Source: Streptomyces sp. NRRL F-6131 (GTDB lineage: Bacteria > Actinomycetota > Actinomycetes > Streptomycetales > Streptomycetaceae). Taken from it: a stretch of 64,000 nt of DNA. The stretch is taken from contig JOHN01000002.1 of assembly GCA_000719695.1 (NCBI GenBank), positions 62,001-126,000 on the forward strand. Direction: 5' to 3'. The notes under the pieces were generated by a model. That model was given only the letters and a program-made list of their open reading frames with translations, had not been told where the DNA came from and did no database searches. Made by a program: the position numbers and the translations under genes. Positions 55,518-64,000 of this stretch are shown in pieces. Each line of letters starts with the position of its first letter. Positions within the stretch are counted from its first letter, which is position 1.

Positions 55518-56966
55518 ATGACGCAGCTGACGGGTCGTCCGATTCTGGAAGCGCCGGGCGAACTGGGGGCCAGGCCCGTCCTGTCCGCCCTGCTCACCGG
55601 GGCCCGGACCGCCCTGCTCGGGCTGTCCGCGGTCACCGTTCCGGTGCTCGGGCTCTGGGTCGTGACGCCGTTCGCGGACGACGGCGCGACCGGCGCGCTG
55701 CGGCTGGCGTCGGCGCTGTGGCTGCTCGGGCACGGTGCGCCGGTGCTGCGCGGTGCGGCGGAGGCGCCGCTCTCGGTCACCCCGTTGCTGCTCGGGCTGC
55801 TGGCGGTGGGCCAGTTGTACCGGGCGGCCGCCCGGGTGGCGGCGCGCGGCGCGGGACGGCCGGGGCGCAGTGCGGCCCCGGCGGTCTGGGCGGGTTACTG
55901 CGCGGTGGCGTGCGCCGTGGTGGCGCAGTGCGCCGGGGCGGGGGAGTTCCGGGCCAGGGTGCTGCCGGACCTCGCGGCGGTCGCGCTGGTGGCCGGGGCG
56001 GCGGTGGCGGCCGGTGCCCGGCGGACCGGTGCCGCCCTGGCCGGGGCGGACGTGGCCGGGGCGGAAGGGGTGGAGCGGGTCCTGGGCGCGCTGCCGGAGC
56101 GGCTGCGGCCGTCCGGCGGCGGGGCGGCGGTCCGGACGGCCGCACTGGCGGCCGGGGCGGGACTGCTGGCGGCCGGCGGGCTGGTGGTGGCGGGGGCGGC
56201 GGTGCTGGCCGCGGTGGGCCGGGGCACCGGGTCGGCGGTGTTCGCGGGCGGTCCGGCGGCGGTGGCGGGGGTGCTGCTGGTGAGCCTGGTGCTGCTGCCG
56301 AACACGGTGCTGTGGGGCGCGGCGTACGCGCTCGGGCCGGGCGTCGCGGTGGGCGCGGGGTCGGTGGTGTCGCCGGTGCGGACGGTGCTGGGTCCGGTGC
56401 CGGACTTCCCGCTGCTCGGGCTGCTCGCCGAGCCGGGGCCGGGTGGCTGGCGGCTGGCGGTGTGCGTGCTGCCCGCGCTGGCGGGCGTGGTGCCGGGGCT
56501 GCTGCTGGGCCGGGCGGCCGCGGCGGGGGGCCGGCGGGTCGTCGACCCGGTCCGCCCGCCCGCTCCCTGGCCGGTGGCGGCGACGGTGGTGGCGGTGTCG
56601 GCGGTCGCGCTGCTGGTCGGTGCCGCGGCGGCGGGACTGGGATGGCTCTCCGGCGGGGCGCTGGGCGCGGGCCGGATGGCCGGGGTGGGGCCGGTGCCCT
56701 GGTGGACGGGCCCGGCCGCGGCGGGCTGGGTGGCGGTGGTGGCCGCCCCGGTCGCCCTGCTGGCGCGCTTGCGGGCGCTGCGCCCGGCCGGCGTCCGGAC
56801 GCGGCGGCTGCCCGGTGTCCCCCTGGCGCCCGGGGCGCTCGCCGTGACTGCCCACCGGGGCGCACTCCTGCTGCGCGCCCGCGTGCACTCGACGGTCACC
56901 CGCCTGGCGGGTACCCCGGGTGGCCCCGCCGGCCCCGGAGCCGCCCGGACCCCGGACTCCCCCTGA
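55518..56966 (+). CDS. DUF6350 family polytopic membrane protein
   Basis: 482 residues from ATG 55518 (ATG 55509 adds three). It contains roughly ten hydrophobic segments, e.g. LLGLSAVTVPVLGLWVV, LLLGLLAVGQLYRAA, AVTLAALVAGAAVA-like repeats, LLVSLVLLPNTVLWGAAYAL, AGVVPGLLLGRAAA and AVSAVALLVGAAAAGLG. It matches the conserved actinobacterial DUF6350 family found next to purN-purH; its role is unknown, with some annotations as a cell-division membrane protein. It is divergent from the HTH/sigma-like gene. Confidence 0.85.
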   Translation: MTQLTGRPILEAPGELGARPVLSALLTGARTALLGLSAVTVPVLGLWVVTPFADDGATGALRLASALWLLGHGAPVLRGAAEAPLSVTPLLLGLLAVGQLYRAAARVAARGAGRPGRSAAPAVWAGYCAVACAVVAQCAGAGEFRARVLPDLAAVALVAGAAVAAGARRTGAALAGADVAGAEGVERVLGALPERLRPSGGGAAVRTAALAAGAGLLAAGGLVVAGAAVLAAVGRGTGSAVFAGGPAAVAGVLLVSLVLLPNTVLWGAAYALGPGVAVGAGSVVSPVRTVLGPVPDFPLLGLLAEPGPGGWRLAVCVLPALAGVVPGLLLGRAAAAGGRRVVDPVRPPAPWPVAATVVAVSAVALLVGAAAAGLGWLSGGALGAGRMAGVGPVPWWTGPAAAGWVAVVAAPVALLARLRALRPAGVRTRRLPGVPLAPGALAVTAHRGALLLRARVHSTVTRLAGTPGGPAGPGAARTPDSP

Positions 56967-57090
56967 GCCGCCGGGCCTCCCGACACCGCCGGCGGCTCGA
57001 CACCGCCGGGCCTTCCGGCACCGCCTGAAGTCCGACCCCGCCGGCGTCCGGCGTCGCCCGCCCGGCGCGGGCCGGAGGAGAGGACCTCGC

Positions 57091-57741
57091 TCAGTCGCTC
57101 TGCTTGGTGATGTCCACGTACCACTGCGGGGCGAGCCGGTCGCAGCCGTCGGCGCCGCTGGAGGTGAGGGAGTCCCGCACGCACGTCACGTAGTCGTTGT
57201 AGTACAGCGCGAGGCCGAGGACGGAGGAGACGAAGACGATCGTCATCGCCCCGGTGAGGATGCCGGCCAGCGCGGCCGGCGTGAGCGGGTTCGGCGTGGC
57301 GGGCCCGGTGGGCGCCGGGGTGCCGGTGGTGGCGGCGTCGCCGGGGGCCGGACGGGGGGCGCGCATCGCGGAGACGCCCCAGACGACGGCGAGCGCGCCG
57401 ACGAACAGGGCGACGTAGTGCAGCGCGGCGAACGCGCAGACCAGCGCGCCCATACCGGCCAGCGCGGCGTTGCGGGCCTTGCGCTGGGCGGGGTCGTTCG
57501 GGTCGATCCGCGGCGGCTGCGGTGCGGGCGGGCGGGGGTGCCAGCCGTTGCCCTGGTAGCCGGGGCTCCACGGGTGGGGCGGCGGGACGAGCGGGCGGTC
57601 GTCCGGGTCGCCGTCCTGCCCCTCGGGCCGGTCGGGGTCGCCGGTGGACCGGGGAGCGCGCGGTTGCCACGGCTGCTCGGGGGCATCCGCCGGCGGCGGC
57701 GCGAAGGGGTTGCGCTCGCCGGTGTCGTCACCGCTGCTCAT
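57091..57741 (-). CDS. Small membrane protein with Pro-rich N-terminus (DUF4190-like)
   Basis: 216 residues from ATG 57741 (MSSGDDTGERNPFAPP). The first about 100 residues are Pro/Gly/Asp-rich and disordered. Two hydrophobic segments follow (LAGMGALVCAFAALHYVALFVGALAVVWGVSAM and ILTGAMTIVFVSSVLGLALYYNDYV), with a conserved two-Cys C-terminus (YVTCVRDSLTSSGADGCDR) probably outside. The pattern resembles DUF4190-type proteins. No function is known. It converges with the DUF6350 gene. Confidence 0.8.
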   Translation of the reverse strand: MSSGDDTGERNPFAPPPADAPEQPWQPRAPRSTGDPDRPEGQDGDPDDRPLVPPPHPWSPGYQGNGWHPRPPAPQPPRIDPNDPAQRKARNAALAGMGALVCAFAALHYVALFVGALAVVWGVSAMRAPRPAPGDAATTGTPAPTGPATPNPLTPAALAGILTGAMTIVFVSSVLGLALYYNDYVTCVRDSLTSSGADGCDRLAPQWYVDITKQSD

Positions 57742-58107
57742 GGTTCGGCCATTCCTTCTCGGTCGGTGGGGCGGGTGCCCGCGCCACCCTATGATCCCGC
57801 AGGCCCCTGTGGGGGTCCCGGGCGCGTCCCGGATTGCCCGGGAGCCGGCGGACCGCCGGGTCCGGGCCGGGGCCCGGAGGGCCCGCGAGATCCCGGTCTC
57901 AGCTACGCGCGTAGCCCCCGGCGGCGTTTCGGAGGGCGTCCGACCAGCCGTTATGGTGGTGACGGTCAGCAGCTCCCACGGGTTCCCCGGGGCCCGCGTC
58001 GCGGCGGGTTCTCCCGGAGTTCCTCCTCGCTCGACCTGCCGTTCGTAGTGGCCCCACCACCGGTGGACGTACCAGCGGGCGGCGCCCGACCTACGGAGAA
58101 TCGCGCA
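57742..58107. other. Divergent control region upstream of purN
   Basis: 366 bp without a supported ORF. It holds a perfect 12-bp palindrome CTACGCGCGTAG at 57903-57914 and the purN Shine-Dalgarno CGGAGAA (58094-58100). No T-box, riboswitch or tRNA motif is recognised. Confidence 0.5.
57903..57914. promoter_or_regulatory. Perfect 12-bp palindrome upstream of purNH
   Basis: CTACGCGCGTAG is fully symmetric and about 195 bp before purN. It could be a dimer site for a purine-pathway regulator, but no such consensus is recognised here. Confidence 0.3.
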
Positions 58108-58767
58108 GTGGCCGCCGCCCCCGCTCAGCTCTTCCCGCCCCGCACGCCCGGACCGGCCCGTCTGGTGGTGCTGGTCTCCGGCTCCGGCACCAACCTCCAG
58201 TCGCTGATCGACGCCGTCGCCGACCCCGCCTACGGTGCGGAGATCCTCGCCGTGGGCGCCGACCGGGACGGCATCGCCGGGCTGGAGCGCGCCGGGCGCG
58301 CCGGTCTGCCGGTCTTCGTGCACCGGGTGAAGGACCACGCGGACCGGGCGGACTGGGACCGCGCGCTGACCGCCTCCGTCGCCGCGTACGAGCCCGACCT
58401 GGTCGTCACGGCCGGTTTCATGAAGATCCTCGGGCCCGCGTTCATCGCGGCCTTCGCCGGACGGATCGTCAACACCCACCCCGCACTGCTGCCCTCCTTC
58501 CCCGGCGCCCACGGCGTCACCGACGCGCTGGCGTACGGGGTGAGGGTCACCGGGTGCACCGTGCACCTCGTCGACGCCGGCGTCGACACCGGGCCGATCA
58601 TCGCGCAGGGCGTCGTGGAGGTCCACGACGCCGATCACGCCGACGGCGGCGAGGCGCTGCACGAACGCATCAAGACTGTCGAGCGCAAGCTGCTCGTCGA
58701 CGTCGTGGGCCGGCTGGCCCGCGAGGGTCACCGCATCGAGGACCGAAAGGTATGGATTCCGGCATGA
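58108..58767 (+). CDS. purN: Phosphoribosylglycinamide formyltransferase 1
   Basis: 219 residues from GTG 58108. [18 protein letters not shown] binds the phosphoribosyl group, the catalytic [25 protein letters not shown] has the N-H pair, and [19 protein letters not shown] contains the Asp. It uses 10-formyl-THF (produced by FolD downstream) to formylate GAR in IMP synthesis. It overlaps purH by ATGA, so the two are coupled. Confidence 0.97.
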   Translation: MAAAPAQLFPPRTPGPARLVVLVSGSGTNLQSLIDAVADPAYGAEILAVGADRDGIAGLERAGRAGLPVFVHRVKDHADRADWDRALTASVAAYEPDLVVTAGFMKILGPAFIAAFAGRIVNTHPALLPSFPGAHGVTDALAYGVRVTGCTVHLVDAGVDTGPIIAQGVVEVHDADHADGGEALHERIKTVERKLLVDVVGRLAREGHRIEDRKVWIPA

Positions 58768-60344
58768 GCGCCGCCCCCACCACGCCCCCTGTCTCCGAGG
58801 ACGTCCGGCCGATCCGCCGCGCGCTGATCAGCGTGTACGACAAGACCGGTCTGGAGGAGCTGGCCCAGGGCCTGCACGCCGCCGGGGTCGCCATCGTCTC
58901 CACCGGCTCCACCGCGGGCCGGATCGCCGCCGCGGGCGTCCCGGTGACCGAGGTCTCCGAGCTGACCGGCTTCCCGGAGTGCCTGGACGGCCGCGTGAAG
59001 ACCCTGCACCCGCGGGTGCACGCCGGTGTGCTCGCCGACCTGCGGCTGGAGTCGCACCGCGCGCAGCTGGCCGAGCTGGGCGTCGAGCCCTTCGACCTGG
59101 TCGTGGTGAACCTCTACCCGTTCAAGGCGACCGTCGCCTCCGGCGCCACCCCGGACGAGTGCGTCGAGCAGATCGACATCGGCGGTCCGAGCATGGTCCG
59201 CGCCGCCGCCAAGAACCACCCGTCGGTGGCCGTGGTGGTCGACCCGGCCCGCTACCAGGACGTCCTCGCGGCGGTCGGCGGCGGCGGTTTCGACCTGCTG
59301 ACCCGCAAGCGGCTGGCCGCCCGGGCCTTCGCGCACACCGCCGCCTACGACGTCGCGGTGGCCAACTGGTTCGAGGAGTCCGGCTACACGGAGACCGAGG
59401 ACGCGTTCCCGGCCTTCCTCGGCTCGGCCTTCGAGCGCCAGAGCGTGCTGCGCTACGGCGAGAACCCGCACCAGGGCGCCGCGCTGTACGGCGACGGCAG
59501 CGGCGGCCTGGCCGGCGCGCGTCAGCTGCACGGCAAGGAGATGTCGTACAACAACTACGTCGACACCGACGCCGCCCGTCGCGCCGCCTACGACCACGCC
59601 GAGCCGGCCGTCGCGATCATCAAGCACGCCAACCCGTGCGGCATCGCGACCGGCGCCGACGTCGCCGAGGCGCACCGCAAGGCGCACGAGTGCGACCCGG
59701 TCTCCGCGTACGGCGGCGTGATCGCCGTCAACCGCCCGGTCAGCGTGGCGCTGGCCGAGCAGATCGCCCCGATCTTCACCGAGGTCGTGGTGGCTCCCGG
59801 GTACGAGGACGGCGCCGTCGAGGTGCTGGCCCGCAAGAAGAACCTGCGGGTGCTGCTCGCCCCCGAGGCCCCGGCCAACCGTCAGGAGGTGCGCCCGATC
59901 TCCGGCGGCGTGCTGCTCCAGGAGGCCGACCGGGTGCACGCCGAGGGCGACGACCCGGTGACCTGGACGCTGGCCACCGGCGAGGCGCTGTCCGCGGCCG
60001 AGCTGGCCGAGCTGGCGTTCGCCTGGCGGGCCTGCCGGGCCGTCAAGTCCAACGCGATCCTGCTGGCCAAGGACGGCGCCTCGGTGGGCGTCGGCATGGG
60101 CCAGGTCAACCGGGTCGACTCCTGCAAGCTCGCGGTCGAGCGGGCCGGCGAGCGGGCCAAGGGCGCGTACGCGGCCTCCGACGCCTTCTTCCCGTTCGCG
60201 GACGGTCCGGCGATCCTGATCGCCGCCGGGGTGCGGGCGATCGTCCAGCCGGGCGGCTCGATCCGTGACGAAGAGGTGATCGCGGCCGCCGCCGAGGCCG
60301 GGGTGACCATGTACCTCACCGGTACCCGCCACTTCTTCCACTGA
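58764..60344 (+). CDS. purH: Bifunctional AICAR transformylase / IMP cyclohydrolase
   Basis: 526 residues from ATG 58764, overlapping the purN stop (ATG 58752 is also open). The IMP cyclohydrolase N-domain reads [18 protein letters not shown] and [15 protein letters not shown]. The transformylase part has [29 protein letters not shown] (Lys-His pair) and [25 protein letters not shown]. It carries out the last two steps to IMP with 10-formyl-THF. Its stop codon lies inside the first unit of a heptad repeat. Confidence 0.98.
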   Translation: MSAAPTTPPVSEDVRPIRRALISVYDKTGLEELAQGLHAAGVAIVSTGSTAGRIAAAGVPVTEVSELTGFPECLDGRVKTLHPRVHAGVLADLRLESHRAQLAELGVEPFDLVVVNLYPFKATVASGATPDECVEQIDIGGPSMVRAAAKNHPSVAVVVDPARYQDVLAAVGGGGFDLLTRKRLAARAFAHTAAYDVAVANWFEESGYTETEDAFPAFLGSAFERQSVLRYGENPHQGAALYGDGSGGLAGARQLHGKEMSYNNYVDTDAARRAAYDHAEPAVAIIKHANPCGIATGADVAEAHRKAHECDPVSAYGGVIAVNRPVSVALAEQIAPIFTEVVVAPGYEDGAVEVLARKKNLRVLLAPEAPANRQEVRPISGGVLLQEADRVHAEGDDPVTWTLATGEALSAAELAELAFAWRACRAVKSNAILLAKDGASVGVGMGQVNRVDSCKLAVERAGERAKGAYAASDAFFPFADGPAILIAAGVRAIVQPGGSIRDEEVIAAAAEAGVTMYLTGTRHFFH

Positions 60345-60375
60345 CAGCTGACAGCTGACGGCTGACGGCTGACGG
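60341..60375. repeat. Five-copy heptad array overlapping the purH stop
   Basis: CTGACAG (twice) then CTGACGG (three times) run head to tail. The TGA of the first unit is the purH stop codon. Confidence 0.92.
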
Positions 60376-60382
60376 CACGACA

Positions 60383-60419
60383 GAGCGGCCCGGCCCCCTC
60401 CACGGGGACCGGGCCGCTC
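60383..60419. terminator. Bidirectional terminator between purH and RDD gene
   Basis: GAGCGGCCCGG (60383-60393) pairs with CCGGGCCGCTC (60409-60419), and CCCC/GGGG can pair within the loop. It lies between converging stops. Confidence 0.85.
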
Positions 60420-60436
60420 CGCGTGCGCGGGAACCG

Positions 60437-61180
60437 CTACTTCTTGATCACCAGGGTGCCGGCGGCACGGTCGTGCCAGCCCTGCAGCTTGCCGGAGTTG
60501 TCGAAGAACGGCGACAGGTAGACCAGCAGCGCGCCGATGTAGCAGAGGAACGCGCCGACGATCGGGATGATGAAGCGGATGAAGCCGCCGCCCAGACCGG
60601 GGGTCTGGCCGGTGCTCTCCTTGACCACGCGCAGGCCCATGGCCATCTTGCCCAGGGTGGCGCCGGCGAAGGAGACCAGCAGCCACTCGTAGAGCAGGTT
60701 GAACACGGCCAGCACGCCGATCATGATCATCATGGTGGCGACGATGCCGCCCGCGGCGTCGGTCTGCTCCTGGAGGCAGTTGCTGTAGGCCGCGCTCGGG
60801 TAGGTGTACTGCGTGCAGTCGTCGGTGTCCTTGACGATGCCGAGCGCACCGGCCAGGCCGAGCGCCATGACCAGGGCGATGATCGCGCCGACGGCCAGGC
60901 CGTCGATCAGCCGGGCCAGGAAGCGCTGGCCCATGGTCGCCAGCTTGACCGTGCCGAGCTGGGCGATGTTGATGTAGCCGTTGTTCGCCTGGATGGTGCC
61001 CGGCATCGGCGCGTACCCGTAGGCCGGCTGCTGCGGCACGCCGTAGCCGGGCTGCTGCGGGGGCTGCTGCGGGTAGCCGTAGCCGGCGGCCGGCGGAGCC
61101 TGCTGCGGGTAGCCGTAGCCGGGCTGCTGGGGCTGCTGGGGCTGGCCGTACGGGTTGTTGGGGTCGGGCGGGTAGCTCAT
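60437..61180 (-). CDS. RDD-family membrane protein with Gln/Pro/Gly/Tyr-rich N-terminus
   Basis: 247 residues from ATG 61180. The first about 60 residues are repeats of the type [10 protein letters not shown], a low-complexity cytoplasmic tail. The RDD domain follows: [45 protein letters not shown] and [16 protein letters not shown], then [26 protein letters not shown] proteins are small transporters or membrane-shape proteins of mostly unknown function. It is divergent from folD. Confidence 0.85.
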   Translation of the reverse strand: MSYPPDPNNPYGQPQQPQQPGYGYPQQAPPAAGYGYPQQPPQQPGYGVPQQPAYGYAPMPGTIQANNGYINIAQLGTVKLATMGQRFLARLIDGLAVGAIIALVMALGLAGALGIVKDTDDCTQYTYPSAAYSNCLQEQTDAAGGIVATMMIMIGVLAVFNLLYEWLLVSFAGATLGKMAMGLRVVKESTGQTPGLGGGFIRFIIPIVGAFLCYIGALLVYLSPFFDNSGKLQGWHDRAAGTLVIKK

Positions 61181-61708
61181 CGATGCCTCCGGGCAGATGG
61201 GGACAAGTGGGACGGGACGGCGGAGGCCCCGGGCCGGGCCGGCTGGACGGGTGGCCGGTCGGACGGGACGTTAGCGGAGGAGGCTGACACCGGGGGCGTG
61301 TGCGACCCGGCGCGTGCCCCCGCTCAGGTCCGTGGGAAGGGTGCGAACGGGAGCCGGGACGGCCCGATGGCATGCGGCATCCCGCGTCGGCGGTCGGTCG
61401 TCGGCGCGGTGCGGTCTGGTCGGCTCACTTCGTTCTTCCCCCGGGTACGCCCCCGCCGGGTCTGTCCGTCGGCCCGTCACCGGGCCGGATGCGGCGGGGA
61501 ATGCCCGCTTATCGTCGACCGGACGGCAGTACCGTGTCCAGCCGCGTTCGCGCGTCGGGCCGGACTGTGGCGCAACCGCAATACGACCCGAACGTTCCGT
61601 GTCCGGCCCGCCGCCGCCGGGAGCGCCCCGCGAAGCCCCCCGCCGGGGCCCGTCCGCGGCCCGGGACCGGTGGCACGGACGGCGGCCCGGATCCGGGAGA
61701 ATGGGGTC
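61181..61708. other. Divergent gap between RDD gene and folD
   Basis: 528 bp without a supported ORF. The folD ATG at 61709 has GGGAG about 10 bases upstream. I see no riboswitch, repeat or convincing promoter here. Confidence 0.5.
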
Positions 61709-62563
61709 ATGACTGCCCAGATTCTCGATGGCAAGGCCACCGCGGCCGCGATCAAGTCCGAACTCGCCGCCCGCGTGGCGGCCCTCAAGGCGAAGGGCGT
61801 CACGCCCGGCCTCGGCACCGTCCTGGTCGGCGACGACCCGGGCAGCCGCTGGTACGTCAACGGCAAGCACAAGGACTGCGCCGAGATCGGCATCGCCTCG
61901 ATCCAGCGCGAGCTCCCCGCCACCGCCACCCAGGAGGACGTCGAGAACGTCGTCCGTGAGCTCAACGCCGACCCGACCTGCACCGGCTACATCGTCCAGC
62001 TGCCGCTGCCCAAGGGCCTCGACCAGAACCCGGTCCTGGAGCTGATGGACCCGGACAAGGACGCCGACGGCCTGCACCCGACCTCGCTCGGCCGCCTCGC
62101 CCTGGGCATCGAGGGCCCGCTGCCCTGCACCCCGCTCGGCATCGTCGAGCTGCTGCGCCGCCACGACGTGGCGATCGACGGCGCCGAGGTGGTCGTGGTC
62201 GGCCGCGGCGTCACCGTCGGCCGCTCCATCGGCCTGCTGCTCACCCGCCGCAGCGAGAACGCCACCGTCACCCTCTGCCACACCGGCACCCGCGACCTCG
62301 CCCACCACCTGCGCCAGGCCGACATCGTCGTGGCCGCCGCCGGTGTGCCGCACCTGGTCAAGCCGGAGGACGTCAAGCCCGGCGCGGCCGTGCTGGACGT
62401 CGGCGTCAGCCGCAGCGAGGGCAAGATCGTCGGCGACGTGCACCCCAACGTGGCCGAGGTGGCCGGCTGGATCTCCCCGAACCCCGGTGGTGTCGGCCCG
62501 ATGACCCGCGCCATGCTGCTCAACAACATCGTGGTGGCGGCCGAGCGCCGCGCCGGCGCCTGA
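61709..62563 (+). CDS. folD: Methylene-THF dehydrogenase / methenyl-THF cyclohydrolase
   Basis: 284 residues from ATG 61709. [19 protein letters not shown], the catalytic [12 protein letters not shown] (Tyr-x3-Lys context), [13 protein letters not shown] and [18 protein letters not shown] are family motifs. The NADP site [17 protein letters not shown] and the end [20 protein letters not shown] are intact. It interconverts 5,10-methylene-THF and 10-formyl-THF, supplying PurN and PurH encoded upstream. Confidence 0.97.
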   Translation: MTAQILDGKATAAAIKSELAARVAALKAKGVTPGLGTVLVGDDPGSRWYVNGKHKDCAEIGIASIQRELPATATQEDVENVVRELNADPTCTGYIVQLPLPKGLDQNPVLELMDPDKDADGLHPTSLGRLALGIEGPLPCTPLGIVELLRRHDVAIDGAEVVVVGRGVTVGRSIGLLLTRRSENATVTLCHTGTRDLAHHLRQADIVVAAAGVPHLVKPEDVKPGAAVLDVGVSRSEGKIVGDVHPNVAEVAGWISPNPGGVGPMTRAMLLNNIVVAAERRAGA

Positions 62564-62621
62564 TCCGCCCGACCCCACCCGGACCCCCCACCCGCTCGAC
62601 GATCCCCAAGGACGGGAAGCC

Positions 62622-64000
<1,379 letters not shown>

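Overview
The window is about 73% G+C chromosomal DNA from a filamentous actinomycete of the Streptomycetaceae (Streptomyces or Kitasatospora). Evidence: strong third-position G/C bias, frequent GTG starts and ATGA-type overlaps, a WhiD/BldM/SigD developmental block, a second IMP-dehydrogenase paralogue, a His-tailed GroEL1, a streptophobe-family protein and a DoxX-Rieske protein. As I recall it, gene order follows the S. coelicolor alr-to-mdh core region. I see no prophage, insertion sequence, integrase, tRNA, rRNA or CRISPR array; this is core chromosome.

Layout. 1-8.7 kb: the end of alr, an alpha/beta hydrolase, and the t6A tRNA-modification genes tsaE, tsaB and tsaD with rimI, interrupted by a small gene behind an iron-box-like palindrome and by a degenerate L,D-transpeptidase-like secreted protein; then a lipoprotein deacetylase and a THUMP-like methyltransferase. 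8.8-17.9 kb: CIRCE-controlled groES-groEL, a LysR regulator, whiD, bldM with a candidate sigma-BldN promoter, sigD/shbA, guaB and a guaB3 paralogue. 17.9-24.5 kb: a signalling patch with two membrane Ser/Thr kinases that share an extracellular domain, a pseudokinase between them, and a PH-SHOCT protein. 24.5-29.9 kb: succinate-semialdehyde dehydrogenase, a GMC oxidoreductase and a streptophobe protein. 30-38 kb: guaA, a DoxX-Rieske fusion, and divergent PspC genes, one with a two-component pair. 38.1-42.5 kb: PcrA helicase, an M23 peptidase and IcmB. 42.6-50.5 kb: a divergent five-gene locus (DUF5691 and SWIM proteins against MoxR ATPase, DUF5682 and VWA proteins). 50.6-64 kb: sucCD behind a long leader with a nested hairpin and possible pseudoknot, a LuxR-HTH/sigma-like membrane protein, DUF6350, purN-purH, an RDD protein, folD, DUF3017 and the start of mdh.

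How it fits together. Much of the window is central metabolism: GMP synthesis (guaB, guaA), IMP synthesis and folate C1 units (purN, purH, folD), the TCA cycle (sucCD, mdh), t6A modification and protein folding. Developmental and sensory regulators are set among these. The best candidates for undescribed biology are the MoxR/DUF5682/VWA/SWIM/DUF5691 locus, in which the DUF5682 protein carries a GxxH...E...GxxH signature like TIKI/TraB hydrolases, and the structured sucC leader. Other notable points are the catalytically dead YkuD-like protein, the pseudokinase, the Cys-less GuaB3 and the iron-box small gene. Strong G/C-rich hairpin terminators separate most converging genes, and four short tandem-repeat arrays start at or just after stop codons.
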